Source of the DNA: Planctomycetota bacterium
GTDB taxonomy: Bacteria > Planctomycetota > Phycisphaerae > Sedimentisphaerales > Anaerobacaceae
DNA length: 43,151 nucleotides
Assembly: GCA_020351025.1 (NCBI GenBank)
Contig: CP070728.1
Location: 1,933,680-1,976,830, forward strand
Reading direction: 5' to 3'
The translations under genes and the position numbers were made by a program. Position 1 is the first letter of the stretch; each line of letters begins with the position of its first letter. Below, piece by piece: positions 8,644 to 16,872 of the stretch. The notes under the pieces are model-generated. The model had not been told where the DNA came from and made no database searches. It saw nothing but the letters and a program-made list of their open reading frames with translations.

Positions 8644-8968
8644 AGAAGCGAGTCTGGCGGGGCATGCTAAATTTATCGTATCTTTTTTCAATCCTGTTCT
8701 TTTAGATAAGTATAGATATTTGAGGTATTTATGCACATAGTGCCCTGATAATTGACCTTCGTTGACAAAACAAAAGCAAAAATGGTTGTTTTCGGTCTCG
8801 GAATTAGCCGAAAATTAATTTGCGGCCAATGGCTTTTTGCTTAGACCATATTTTTAATTCTAAACCGTTTCAGAATAAGGGTATATAAGCGTTTGAGCCG
8901 GCCGAGCGAACAGTTGGCTAAGATTCTTCGTAAAGTATTTTAAGACCAGCCGACAAAAGGAGTTGACG
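8644..8968 (+). other. Leader/intergenic region upstream of csrA
   Basis: 325 bp with no gene. It contains a 7-bp stem TTTTCGG (8789-8795)/CCGAAAA (8808-8814) with a 12-nt loop, and a TTGACA at 8762-8767 that lacks a matching -10. The 150 bp nearest csrA are AT-rich and include GTATATAAG around 8880. I could not place a convincing promoter. Confidence 0.35.
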
Positions 8969-9160
8969 ATGTTGGTTCTGAGTAGGCAAAAAGATGAATC
9001 GATTATGATTGGTGATGATGTTGAGATTACCATTGTCGATGTCCGAGGTGATAAGGTACGTCTGGGTATAGCTGCTCCGAAGAGTATACCGGTTCATCGT
9101 AGAGAAGTATACGACGCAATCCAGCGAGAAAAGGCTGAGGGAAAAACCGAGCAGCAATAA
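8969..9160 (+). CDS. csrA: Carbon storage regulator CsrA
   Basis: 63 residues, the typical CsrA length. CsrA dimers bind GGA-containing hairpins in mRNA leaders and repress or activate translation, governing carbon flux, motility and biofilm. The sequence begins [17 protein letters not shown] and keeps the RNA-binding strand 1 (LVLSR) and the C-terminal pair around R-R-E ([11 protein letters not shown]). I chose the ATG at 8969, because AAGGAG ends six bases before it and family members start MLVLSR; a TTG two codons upstream (8963) would sit directly against the SD. No flagellar gene or fliW is adjacent, so this copy is probably a stand-alone global regulator. Confidence 0.96.
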   Translation: MLVLSRQKDESIMIGDDVEITIVDVRGDKVRLGIAAPKSIPVHRREVYDAIQREKAEGKTEQQ

Positions 9161-9348
9161 ACTTATCGACGCGGAAGTTTAGTTCACACGCTCTTTTCCC
9201 CACTTCTACACCCTTCCTATGAAGTCCTACCGTGAAGTTAAAGCTTCATCAGTGGGAAATAGCTGACTCATTAAAGCCGGAAATTCTGTTACAGGTACCG
9301 AAGCTGCAGTAGTCTTATGAAAGCCGCTGTAAACCTGTCAGAACGATA

Positions 9349-9377
9349 TAGACAACTTAAACGTTATCGGTTAAAAT
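9349..9377 (+). promoter_or_regulatory. Sigma-70-type promoter for the GH2 gene
   Basis: TAGACA (9349-9354), a 17-bp spacer, then TAAAAT (9372-9377). Both hexamers match consensus at five of six positions. Transcription would start near 9384, giving a short leader to the ATG at 9421 and arguing against the upstream GTG at 9394. Confidence 0.6.
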
Positions 9378-9420
9378 CCTCAATCTATTCATTGTGATAT
9401 TTTTCAGAAAGGTTAGCAGG

Positions 9421-11913
9421 ATGAAGCAGGTAATCAGAGTGTTGATTGTATTGATGATAGTTTGGGTAGCAGGCTGTGCGGTTACACCCCAGAAGGCAAC
9501 TACGGCTTGTGGAACACCAAGAGAGCGGTTGTCGATGGACTTTGGCTGGAAGTTTCACTTAGGGCATCCTTATGATGCTGACAAGGACCTTGGCTATCGG
9601 GAGAACGGCTCCAAGACTGGTGGTGCTGATGGGCCTGCAAATTCCGACTTCAAGGACGACGACTGGCAGACGGTCGACTTGCCTCACGACTGGGCGGTAG
9701 CACTGGAGGTTGATAAAGACGCCGATGCAATGCACTCATTTAAGAAGATAGGGTACAAATATCCGGAGAATTCGGTTGGCTGGTATCGCAAGGTCTTCAA
9801 TATACCCGAAAGTGATTTTGGCAGAAGGCTGATAATTGAATTCGACGGCGTATTCCGCAACTGCGAGGTGTGGCTGAACGGTTACACGCTCCGCCGGCAC
9901 CTCAGCGGCTATACCAGCTTCGTTATTGACATTACCGATTATGTCAACTACGGCGGTAAGAATGTACTGGTAGTTCGCGCCGATGCGAGCGGATATGAGC
10001 TGTGGTCCTATGAGGGAGGGGGAATTTACCGGCACGTCTGGCTGGTCAAGACCGAGCCATTGCACGTGGCACAGTGGGGGACATACGTAACGGCAGACGT
10101 AAAATTGGCAGAGAAGCCATCAGCACAATTAACCGTTCAAACTACCATCGCCAACGACAGTGATATGGACAGAAAGTGCGAGTTGATATCGACGATTATC
10201 GATGCTGAGTGTAAAACCATCGCCTCTGTCAAATCCGGAGAGACCATAAAAAGCTGGACTGATGAAAGAACCATTCAAAAAGTCGACCTCAAAAATGTAA
10301 ATCTCTGGTCACTTGAATCGCCTTATCTTTATAAGCTGCGGACAGTTGTAAAGGAGGAAGGTAAAGCAGTAGATACCTACGAAACAATTTTTGGAACTCG
10401 CAGCATTTCTTTCGACGCCGAGAAAGGCTTCTTCCTAAATGGCAGGAACGTCAGGCTAAACGGAGTATGTCTGCATCAGGACCATGGTGGTGTAGGTGTA
10501 GCCATTCCAGACGCTATACACGATTTCCGGATTTTGAAAATGAAGGAGATGGGGGCTAATGCAATCCGCTGCGCACACAACTGGGTTGCACCTGAGGCGC
10601 TCGATGCAGCCGACCGGCTGGGAATGCTGGTCTTAAATGAAACACGATCGCCGGGCAACACGAAGGAGCGAATGGAGCAATTGAAAAGTATGGTCATCAG
10701 GGACCGCAACCATCCGAGCGTAATCTTATGGTCGATGGGCAACGAAGAGGGAAATATCGAGAAAAGCGAAACAGGGGCGCGAATTATACGGAGTATGAAG
10801 CAGCAGGTGCGCAAGCTCGACCCGACCAGGCCGGTGACACTGGCAATGACGTCACGATATATAGACACCTCTGTGGTTTTTGAAGTGCTGGACGTTCAGG
10901 GCTTCAACTATGTGAAGCCTAAGTTAGATGAGTTTCATCTAAGATATCCGGATAAGCCCTTTATACTGACCGAATCGTGCTGCCATTCAACAGCACGGGG
11001 CGTATATGAAGCGGATGATGCGGGCAGGTTAACCAGTTACGACGAAAACCCTGCCTGCTGGGGCAACACGGCAGAGAAGATGTGGACCTGGTGTGCTGAG
11101 CGTCCGTGGGTAGCTGGGACTTTTATCTGGACAGGCTTTGACTATGCCGGCGAACCACTTTCCTGGACTGACGACTGTAAGAAAGTTAAAAGCGAGGAAG
11201 TTTGGCCTATATTGCACACGCAGTGGGGGATTGTTGACCGCTGCGGATTGGAGAAGGACCCGTTCTACTATTTCAAGAGCTGGTGGACTGATGAGGTGGT
11301 GCTTCATGTTTTTCCGCACTGGAACTGGGCTGGTAAAGAAGGACAGGAAATCCGCGTCTGGTCATACAGTAACTGCGATGAGGTAAAGCTGATTGTAAAC
11401 GGCAAAAGTATGGGCAGGAAAAAGATGCCGCGCAATTCTCACCTGGAATGGAAAGTGAAATACGAGCCTGGGTATATTGAAGCGCGAGGTTACAATGCCG
11501 GCAAGTTAGTTGCCACCGACAGGCAGGAAACGACGCGTGAAGCAACAGCAATCAGATTAACACCTGACCGAGTTAAAATCAAAGCCGACAATCACGATGT
11601 GGCACAGGTAACTGTGGAAATCGTTGACGATAAAGGGCAAGTGGTTCCGACGGCAAATAACGAGATAACTTTTACTGTCTGCAGTAATGGAAAAGTCATA
11701 GGTGCCTGTAACGGCGACCCTGCCTGTCATGTTCCGGAGAGCCGCACGACGTATCCAGCCTTCAACGGGTTGATGATGGTTTATGTCCAGTCCGGCTGGG
11801 AGGCTGGTACGATTACACTAAAAGCTGAAGCACAAGGCCTGCAAACAGCCGAGGTTCAAATTAAAGCTAAAGCAGTTACGCCGAAACCTTTCGTAGCTTC
11901 TGTGACAGAATAG
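9421..11913 (+). CDS. Glycoside hydrolase family 2 lipoprotein (beta-galactosidase-like)
   Basis: 830 residues. The signal peptide ends in a lipobox (WVAGC), so the enzyme is probably membrane-anchored at the cell surface or in the periplasm. Domain order follows GH2: a jelly-roll sugar-binding domain (about 40-215, DDWQTVDLPHDWAV, SVGWYRK), an Ig-like domain (about 225-320), the TIM barrel (about 330-630), a DUF4982-like domain (about 640-720) and a C-terminal Ig/invasin-like domain (about 725-820). Catalytic residues by family: acid/base Glu442 in WSMGNEEG and nucleophile Glu518 in FILTES. NAIRCAHNW is the GH2 signature before the acid/base. Substrate is not decidable; beta-galactoside or a related beta-glycoside is likely. 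The ATG at 9421 is preferred over the GTG at 9394. Confidence 0.9.
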   Translation: MKQVIRVLIVLMIVWVAGCAVTPQKATTACGTPRERLSMDFGWKFHLGHPYDADKDLGYRENGSKTGGADGPANSDFKDDDWQTVDLPHDWAVALEVDKDADAMHSFKKIGYKYPENSVGWYRKVFNIPESDFGRRLIIEFDGVFRNCEVWLNGYTLRRHLSGYTSFVIDITDYVNYGGKNVLVVRADASGYELWSYEGGGIYRHVWLVKTEPLHVAQWGTYVTADVKLAEKPSAQLTVQTTIANDSDMDRKCELISTIIDAECKTIASVKSGETIKSWTDERTIQKVDLKNVNLWSLESPYLYKLRTVVKEEGKAVDTYETIFGTRSISFDAEKGFFLNGRNVRLNGVCLHQDHGGVGVAIPDAIHDFRILKMKEMGANAIRCAHNWVAPEALDAADRLGMLVLNETRSPGNTKERMEQLKSMVIRDRNHPSVILWSMGNEEGNIEKSETGARIIRSMKQQVRKLDPTRPVTLAMTSRYIDTSVVFEVLDVQGFNYVKPKLDEFHLRYPDKPFILTESCCHSTARGVYEADDAGRLTSYDENPACWGNTAEKMWTWCAERPWVAGTFIWTGFDYAGEPLSWTDDCKKVKSEEVWPILHTQWGIVDRCGLEKDPFYYFKSWWTDEVVLHVFPHWNWAGKEGQEIRVWSYSNCDEVKLIVNGKSMGRKKMPRNSHLEWKVKYEPGYIEARGYNAGKLVATDRQETTREATAIRLTPDRVKIKADNHDVAQVTVEIVDDKGQVVPTANNEITFTVCSNGKVIGACNGDPACHVPESRTTYPAFNGLMMVYVQSGWEAGTITLKAEAQGLQTAEVQIKAKAVTPKPFVASVTE

Positions 11914-11939
11914 ATAAACAAGTGAAGAGGCGTGTAAAA

Positions 11940-12461
11940 TTAGTTGCTGCGTATTTTGACGTCGAGGTATCTAACGCCCCATTGCAGGGCTTGTTTGTGG
12001 GAGTTAAAGAACACATCGAGCTTGTTTCCACGGATGACGCCACCTCTGTCGAGAACTTTCACAGGTTCTCCATTGTTATAGCCTGCAATGAGCATTTCAG
12101 TGCCGAAGGGGTATTTACTATCAGCCGCCACGAAGCTATCGCCCGGATTTATTTTATAACCACAGGCTGTTTTTCCGTTTGAGTATTCGCCGCAGCATCT
12201 TCGACAGGGGCAATAAGCAGTTACGCACATTTGTATGGTTCGCCATTTATCTGGCTGTCTAAAATTATCGAGCGGCCTGCTAATGATTCTGGTTTGGTCT
12301 TCAGTGGTTGCGCTTAGTAATGGTATCCGGGAGTTCGGTTTTGCGTGGCTTATGACGATGATACAGCTGAGAACGCAAAAAACCGCTATATATAGCAGCA
12401 TCGAAAGAACAGTCCTTGGACTTGAAGAGCCGTATACGCCTGTAACTGACGCTTTTTGCAA
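11940..12461 (-). CDS. 3D-domain protein (cell-wall lytic-type double-psi barrel)
   Basis: 173 residues from a TTG start at 12461, chosen because AGGAGG stands eight bases upstream. One N-terminal transmembrane/signal segment (about 20-40) precedes a 3D domain (PF06725) at about 80-170, named for its three conserved aspartates: VTAYCPCRRCCG, then FVAADSKYPFGTEM, VKVLDRGGVIRGNKLDVFF and a closing WGVRYLDVKI. The fold is that of MltA/RlpA/Rpf-associated wall hydrolases, so a role in peptidoglycan remodelling is likely but not proven for this protein. It is convergent with the GH2 gene, 26 bp apart, and is driven by a good promoter at 12551-12579. Confidence 0.85.
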   Translation of the reverse strand: MQKASVTGVYGSSSPRTVLSMLLYIAVFCVLSCIIVISHAKPNSRIPLLSATTEDQTRIISRPLDNFRQPDKWRTIQMCVTAYCPCRRCCGEYSNGKTACGYKINPGDSFVAADSKYPFGTEMLIAGYNNGEPVKVLDRGGVIRGNKLDVFFNSHKQALQWGVRYLDVKIRSN

Positions 12462-12550
12462 GGTCTACCCCTCCTGAAATTGAAATTACGCTCCTCCGGG
12501 AGCCGGCGATTAACGCTTAAAGAAATCCCCATCCTTGAGGTGTTGGAGGT

Positions 12551-12579
12551 ATTATAACACAGGAGTCTTTTTAATTCAA
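12551..12579 (-). promoter_or_regulatory. Sigma-70-type promoter for the 3D-domain gene
   Basis: Read on the minus strand: TTGAAT (12579-12574), 17-bp spacer, perfect TATAAT (12556-12551). The predicted start of transcription near 12544 gives a leader of about 83 nt. Confidence 0.65.
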
Positions 12580-12702
12580 CTAAATGGTCAAAGAATAGTT
12601 TTTAAAAAGCCGCTTACAGGCATTTGGGCAAGGTGTGAAGTGTCTTATGGGACGACAGTGAGAAAATTTTTCATGTGAACACAGCCTTGCTGTGTGAAAT
12701 AA

Positions 12703-12737
12703 AAAGGGCTGTAATTGTCCAATCCTTACAGCCCTTT
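12703..12737 (-). terminator. Rho-independent terminator of the mreB-mreC-ldt operon
   Basis: Perfect 12-bp stem AAAGGGCTGTAA (12703-12714)/TTACAGCCCTTT (12726-12737), 11-nt loop. On the minus strand the stem runs straight into CCCTTTTTATTTC. It begins 33 nt after the stop of the L,D-transpeptidase gene. Confidence 0.9.
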
Positions 12738-12769
12738 GGTCAGCATAAATTGTACCCGAAGGTGGCCCT

Positions 12770-13762
12770 TTATTCTACGATTTCCACTCGTGAATAGACC
12801 GGCACTAATAGGTTATAGACCAGTATGGCATCGGCATCGTACAGGCGAATGCATCCCTGTGAACTTGCCGTGCCGATCTCTTTCGTGTCTTTGGTGCCGT
12901 GAATGGCAAAACCGGTCCTGCCTACGGCATCTCCTTTGAGCCCCTCCAGTCCTATCCATCTCGAACCCAAGGGATAATCGGGGTCATCAGATTCGTATCT
13001 CCTGCCGGACATCGGGTCGGTCCAGGTAGGCTTTATCAATTTGCCGCTATCCTTGACAGCCCAGAGCCCCGTCGGTGTCTCCATGCCGGGCTTACCGAGA
13101 CCTACCGGAAAACTTCGCACGAAGGTGTTCTGGAGATATAAATCCATTGTGAAAGTGGAGCGATATATCCTGGTGTGGAATGGGCCTTTGATTGCTTTTA
13201 TCGTCTCCGACGCTCGCAGAGCTTTTGGACGACTGATGTTGTTAATCTCAACAAGTATCTCGTAAGGGACCTTAAACTGTTTGCCGATTGTCGAAAGTAG
13301 TTCACCGGGCCTTACCTGATGAGCACTGCAAAATGTGTCCTCGGGATAAATAGTTCTACTGAAGAGCCACTTATCAGCGAGCTTTGAGAGTTGCTTTTTA
13401 ACAGATGCCCGCTGCTGGCTGCTCATGGCCAGTGACAACGTCTCATTTAGCATCTCACGTGCCTTTATAATCCTGGCTGGTTTTGCATCGAGGTGTTTCA
13501 TAGCCTCGGCGATGGACCGTTCAACCTTAGGGTTGGCTTTGGCAGTGGGCGAGAGCTCAACTTCCAACAGCTTCGGCTGCGCTGCAGGTGGGAATGTTTC
13601 GTTTGCTGCATTGGTATCAGCTAAAGCAGCGGAAGTTTCACCTGTATTTTTGATGGAAGGGCCATAGATAAAAACAACCACTGCAGCAATAACAAGCAAC
13701 GCTGAAATGTTATATATCAATCTTCTTCTTTTGCTTTTTCTTCTCCTGTATCTGCGGGACAT
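12770..13762 (-). CDS. LysM/YkuD L,D-transpeptidase
   Basis: 330 residues. An arginine/lysine-rich N-terminus and a membrane anchor at about 16-34 are followed by a helical region (about 75-130), a LysM-like peptidoglycan-binding module (about 148-192, VRPGELLSTIGKQFKVPYEI) and a YkuD catalytic domain (about 195-330). The active-site signature is intact: His288 in AIHGTK and Cys304 in SSQGCIRL. Such enzymes make 3-3 cross-links in peptidoglycan or attach proteins to it, acting in the periplasm. GGAG lies six bases before the ATG. It follows mreC by 41 bp, in the place where mreD is common in other bacteria, and ends at a strong terminator, so it is probably co-expressed with the rod-shape genes. 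Confidence 0.93.
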   Translation of the reverse strand: MSRRYRRRKSKRRRLIYNISALLVIAAVVVFIYGPSIKNTGETSAALADTNAANETFPPAAQPKLLEVELSPTAKANPKVERSIAEAMKHLDAKPARIIKAREMLNETLSLAMSSQQRASVKKQLSKLADKWLFSRTIYPEDTFCSAHQVRPGELLSTIGKQFKVPYEILVEINNISRPKALRASETIKAIKGPFHTRIYRSTFTMDLYLQNTFVRSFPVGLGKPGMETPTGLWAVKDSGKLIKPTWTDPMSGRRYESDDPDYPLGSRWIGLEGLKGDAVGRTGFAIHGTKDTKEIGTASSQGCIRLYDADAILVYNLLVPVYSRVEIVE

Positions 13763-13803
13763 CTTATTCTCCTTATCGGTTATTAAGAAATCTAATCGCT
13801 TAG

Positions 13804-14604
13804 TTAATGTTGGGGATTCATTATAATCACGGCTACCTCGTTTATTTTTTTGATATCACAGACAGGCTTAACAATTATATCCCAGAGCATAGGATTTTCA
13901 TCGTCTCTTTTGCACTGGGCTACTGTTCCCACGACTATCGGAGTATCCAGCAGCCCGGACTTTCTGGCGGCATAAACGTAATCGCCGGTTTTAACTTTAT
14001 GCTCTATCGAGAGTAATTTAACCTTGGCGGAGCTTCTGCCATTTCCCTGTATTACCGTTTTTGATTTTCTTATATATACTGCCATTTTGGAGGTGGGGTC
14101 GGTAATCAGCTTGGTCTTGGCTGTACGTGGCGTAACATCGGTTATGGTTCCGATGATGCTGTTCTCCCCCAGAACGAATTGCCCCTCAGCCAGCTCGTCG
14201 TCTTCGCCACGATTGATTATAAGCTCACATCGCGAACCGTTGATAGAGGCGGTAATTACATCGGCTAGGAGCAACTTTGCGCCTTCAAGGGCCTGTAGTC
14301 TGCTGCGCAGCCCTGATAGCTCTTCGAGCTTTTGATTTTTTTCAAGCAACTCTTTTGTAACATTAGCAAGGTGATTTTGGAGCTTGTTGTACTCTCTTCG
14401 GCTGACAACATCTGCAAACACCTGCTGTGCGCGTGCCGAAAGGGAGATGTTTCTGCCGATGCTCAAAGGCCGGCAAAAAATTCGTGCAAAGGCGAACTGC
14501 AATTTTTTTGTTAGGTTCTGTGGGGCAAAGAGGAAGATAAACCCGGCTAACAAAAGATAGGTAAATAGCATTTGTCTGGAGAGCCTGAATTGTTTCTTTG
14601 CCAT
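13804..14604 (-). CDS. mreC: Rod shape-determining protein MreC
   Basis: 266 residues. A single N-terminal transmembrane helix (about 12-28) precedes a coiled-coil stretch (about 70-105, YNKLQNHLANVTKELLEKN) and the two beta-barrel lobes of MreC (about 110-262), with the family turn INRGEDDELAEGQFVL and GIIGTITDV-like strands (here NSIIGTITDV). MreC is a periplasmic scaffold linking MreB filaments to wall-synthesis enzymes. It lies 42 bp downstream of mreB and 41 bp upstream of the L,D-transpeptidase gene on the same strand. The ATG has only a weak ribosome site, consistent with coupling to mreB translation. Confidence 0.92.
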   Translation of the reverse strand: MAKKQFRLSRQMLFTYLLLAGFIFLFAPQNLTKKLQFAFARIFCRPLSIGRNISLSARAQQVFADVVSRREYNKLQNHLANVTKELLEKNQKLEELSGLRSRLQALEGAKLLLADVITASINGSRCELIINRGEDDELAEGQFVLGENSIIGTITDVTPRTAKTKLITDPTSKMAVYIRKSKTVIQGNGRSSAKVKLLSIEHKVKTGDYVYAARKSGLLDTPIVVGTVAQCKRDDENPMLWDIIVKPVCDIKKINEVAVIIMNPQH

Positions 14605-14646
14605 GTTAGCTGCTTGTATCTTATGTCTGTCGGCCGACCGTACTTT

Positions 14647-15702
14647 TCATTCCCATTCGTACTCGTCGTGATTTATCGTTTCCTTCCACAACTCGATACT
14701 ATCGAGGTATACACTGGTGCCGCGGGCCACAGAGTTCAGGGGCTCATCTACTCTTTCGACTTTCAGACCAGTTGCATTTGCCAGAGCGGTGTCCATTCCC
14801 CGCAGGAGTGAGCCGCCGCCACAGATATGTATGCCATTGTCAATCAAATCAGCAGCCAGTTCGGGTTCGGCCATTTCGAGCGTTCCTGTAACTGCATCTA
14901 TGATTGCTGCAATGGGTTCGCGGAGTGCTTCACGGATTTCCTCACTTGTTATAACAATTTTTCTCGGCAGCCCTGATATTGTATCTCTGCCGGCTATCTC
15001 CATCGTTAATTCTTCTTTTAGTGGAACAGCAGAGCCGATTTGCATCTTGACTTTTTCAGCCCTCGGTTCGCCGATGAGCAGGTTGTAAGTTTTTTTGAGG
15101 TGGTTGATTATTGCCACGTCAATATTGTTGCCGCCGACGCGGATTGATTCGCAGGCGGCGATATCAGCAAGAGTCATTATGGCAACATCAGTAGTTCCGC
15201 CGCCAATATCGACAATCATTGAGGCAGTTGGCTCACTGATTGGCAGGTCGGCTCCGATGCCTGCCGCTATTGACTCATCTACTAAGTAGACCCTTCGTGC
15301 ACCTGCACGTTCGGCGCTGTCTATGACAGCCCGGCGTTCGACGGGTGTTATTCCGTTTGGCACGGCAATTACCACGCGGGGTCTGACCAGGCTATTTCTG
15401 TCATGTACTTTCCTGATAAAATAGCCGAGCATTGCCTCGGTGACTTCAAAGTCGCTGATTACGCCCTCTTGGAGAGGTTTTATTGCACTGATTGAGCCCG
15501 GTGTTTTGCCGAGCATTTCACGTGCAACTATACCGACTGCTTCACCATTGTTAAGAACCATATTGGTTCCTTTGCGAACGGCAACTACAGATGGCTCGTT
15601 GAGGACAATACCTTTATCGCGGACGCATACTAAAGTTGTGCAGGTACCGAGGTCAATACCCATATCCATACTGAAGCAGCCTAAGATTGTGTCCAGCAGC
15701 AC
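14647..15702 (-). CDS. mreB: Rod shape-determining protein MreB
   Basis: 351 residues, full length for this bacterial actin. It polymerises on the inner face of the membrane and guides lateral wall synthesis. Motifs are intact: phosphate 1 IGIDLGT-type (MGIDLGTCTTLV), GIVLNEPSVVA, phosphate 2 VDIGGGTTDVA and adenosine-binding GGGSLLRGMD. The start is GTG at 15702 with AGGGAG six bases upstream; the N-terminus (LGCFSMDMGID) matches the amphipathic start of MreB. First gene of the mreB-mreC-ldt operon. Confidence 0.97.
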   Translation of the reverse strand: MLLDTILGCFSMDMGIDLGTCTTLVCVRDKGIVLNEPSVVAVRKGTNMVLNNGEAVGIVAREMLGKTPGSISAIKPLQEGVISDFEVTEAMLGYFIRKVHDRNSLVRPRVVIAVPNGITPVERRAVIDSAERAGARRVYLVDESIAAGIGADLPISEPTASMIVDIGGGTTDVAIMTLADIAACESIRVGGNNIDVAIINHLKKTYNLLIGEPRAEKVKMQIGSAVPLKEELTMEIAGRDTISGLPRKIVITSEEIREALREPIAAIIDAVTGTLEMAEPELAADLIDNGIHICGGGSLLRGMDTALANATGLKVERVDEPLNSVARGTSVYLDSIELWKETINHDEYEWE

Positions 15703-15961
15703 TTTCGACTCCCTTCTTAAATTTTATTTGCAGGTGTTGAGGCCTGCTTGTTTATTTATTCTGGCATTTCATTTTCCGTACTTGGTCTTCGTATCCACAC
15801 TATCGGTTTTATAAAATTGCTACTTTATTAGGTTTATCTTTTTGGAGGTACCAGCTATAGAACCCCTTTCCTTGCATTTTTATAGGACGAGCAGGTCCCT
15901 AAGCTGTCCCAATAGCAGATGCTGCCAGAATTATTCTTGGGCCTTGTAAATTGTGTGGCTA
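15703..15961 (-). promoter_or_regulatory. mreB upstream region with a small leader hairpin
   Basis: 259 bp that must hold the mreB promoter. A 5-bp hairpin GCAGG (15730-15734)/CCTGC (15743-15747) lies just before the ribosome site on the minus strand and is followed by AAATAAAATTT. I found no hexamer pair good enough to name as the promoter. Confidence 0.3.
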
Positions 15962-16501
15962 CTACCAATCGGTGGGATAGTAAATATGTTGAATGTCGAA
16001 CGTTTCGGATAGCTTTTCTACCAACTCCTGCACCCTTTTTATCTGGAAGTTGGTTGGAGCGGAGGTTTTGCCGTCGGCAATCATGCACATTCGGATGGTC
16101 TGGCCGCTGCCGTACCAGCTTCTTCCTGGTTTGATTGACCATTGTCTTTGCCAATTTTCTGTTGATTGGATTTTACCGTCATTGCCGCCCAGGCCGTTGC
16201 AGATGACAAAATGGCAGTTTATATCCTCCGGACTGGCAAAACCATTAAGTGAGGTCAACTGCTTTATATTGCCGGCCTTGGTGTTGCTGTAGTAGATTTC
16301 GATGCGGTTCCAGCGATTTGGAGATTGAACGGCTTGAGAGCTAATAGCTTTTTCGACGGGTTTGAGGCAGTAATAGTTTGAAAGACAAAATGCACCCGCT
16401 TCAGGAGGATTACTACCCACGGCCATTAAGACTATTATCCCGGTTGTCATTGAAACTAATAATGCTGCAAAAACTTTTGCCTCCCTTAGCTGGACTGACA
16501 T
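15962..16501 (-). CDS. Amidase_2/PGRP-fold protein lacking zinc ligands (predicted inactive)
   Basis: 179 residues with an N-terminal membrane anchor or signal (about 10-28). Residues about 63-175 follow the N-acetylmuramoyl-L-alanine amidase type 2 pattern: WNRIEIYYSNTKAGN where active members have I-H-H-S/T, then NCHFVICNGLGGNDGKI, WQRQ, and a closing TNFQIKRVQELVEKLSETF helix. The first zinc histidine is Tyr (Tyr-Tyr codons at 16289-16294), the Q-x-G-A-H histidine is missing (IKPGRSW), and no third His/Cys/Asp ligand is visible at the C-terminus. I infer a peptidoglycan-binding, non-hydrolytic paralogue. AAAGG lies seven bases before the ATG. It stands upstream of mreB on the same strand. 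Confidence 0.7.
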   Translation of the reverse strand: MSVQLREAKVFAALLVSMTTGIIVLMAVGSNPPEAGAFCLSNYYCLKPVEKAISSQAVQSPNRWNRIEIYYSNTKAGNIKQLTSLNGFASPEDINCHFVICNGLGGNDGKIQSTENWQRQWSIKPGRSWYGSGQTIRMCMIADGKTSAPTNFQIKRVQELVEKLSETFDIQHIYYPTDW

Positions 16502-16872
16502 AATATGACCTTTGTTTACTTATTGAAATATTTGGTTAACATTTTGCTTCTCCTGTGGTGTTTTATAGGACCAGGACTTTTTGCTTTAGGTAATTGCTAA
16601 TTTGCCTTTCCTGGGAACCCTTCAATTAAAGTATATGATAAAAACCGGGCTGGTCAAAATTTACAGCTGCAAGATTTTCGTTAATGTTAGAAAAATATGC
16701 CGGGTAAGCGACAGGATAAACTGTGGGAAGCTGAAGGCGGCATTAGAAGTTTTTATGCATTGTAGCGGCACCACTTGTAACTGCTTGAAAATGAGTTTGA
16801 CGGCTGTTTATGGCATCATTATACTGTCATACTTAAAATGAAATGAAATGGCAGTTAATTCCGGAGAGAAAA
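16502..16872. other. Divergent intergenic region between the amidase-like gene and guaB
   Basis: 371 bp, AT-rich. The right end holds a near-consensus guaB promoter (16797-16825). The left end must hold the promoter of the minus-strand amidase-like gene, which I could not place. A short open frame (16602-16841) has no support as a gene. Confidence 0.5.
16797..16825 (+). promoter_or_regulatory. Sigma-70-type promoter for guaB
   Basis: TTGACG (16797-16802), exactly 17 bp, TATACT (16820-16825): five of six matches in both hexamers. Transcription would start near 16832, about 40 nt before the chosen guaB start. Confidence 0.75.

Larger units (their letters stand above)
12462..12769. other. Intergenic region between the 3D-domain gene and the L,D-transpeptidase gene
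   Basis: 308 bp holding the promoter and leader of the minus-strand 3D gene, the terminator of the L,D-transpeptidase gene, and a small hairpin ACACAG (12679-12684)/CTGTGT (12690-12695). The 3D-gene leader has a GCTCC (12490-12494)/GGAGC (12499-12503) hairpin near the start codon. Confidence 0.6.

Noticed and set aside
8825-8850. Sigma-54 promoter upstream of csrA (TGGC...TTGC)
   Set aside because: The GG and GC dinucleotides are 7 bp apart instead of the required 10.
12462-12545. Possible c-di-AMP (ydaO-type) riboswitch before the 3D-domain gene
   Set aside because: The gene type fits that riboswitch class, but the leader is only about 83 nt and lacks the conserved ydaO core segments; just a small GC hairpin is visible.
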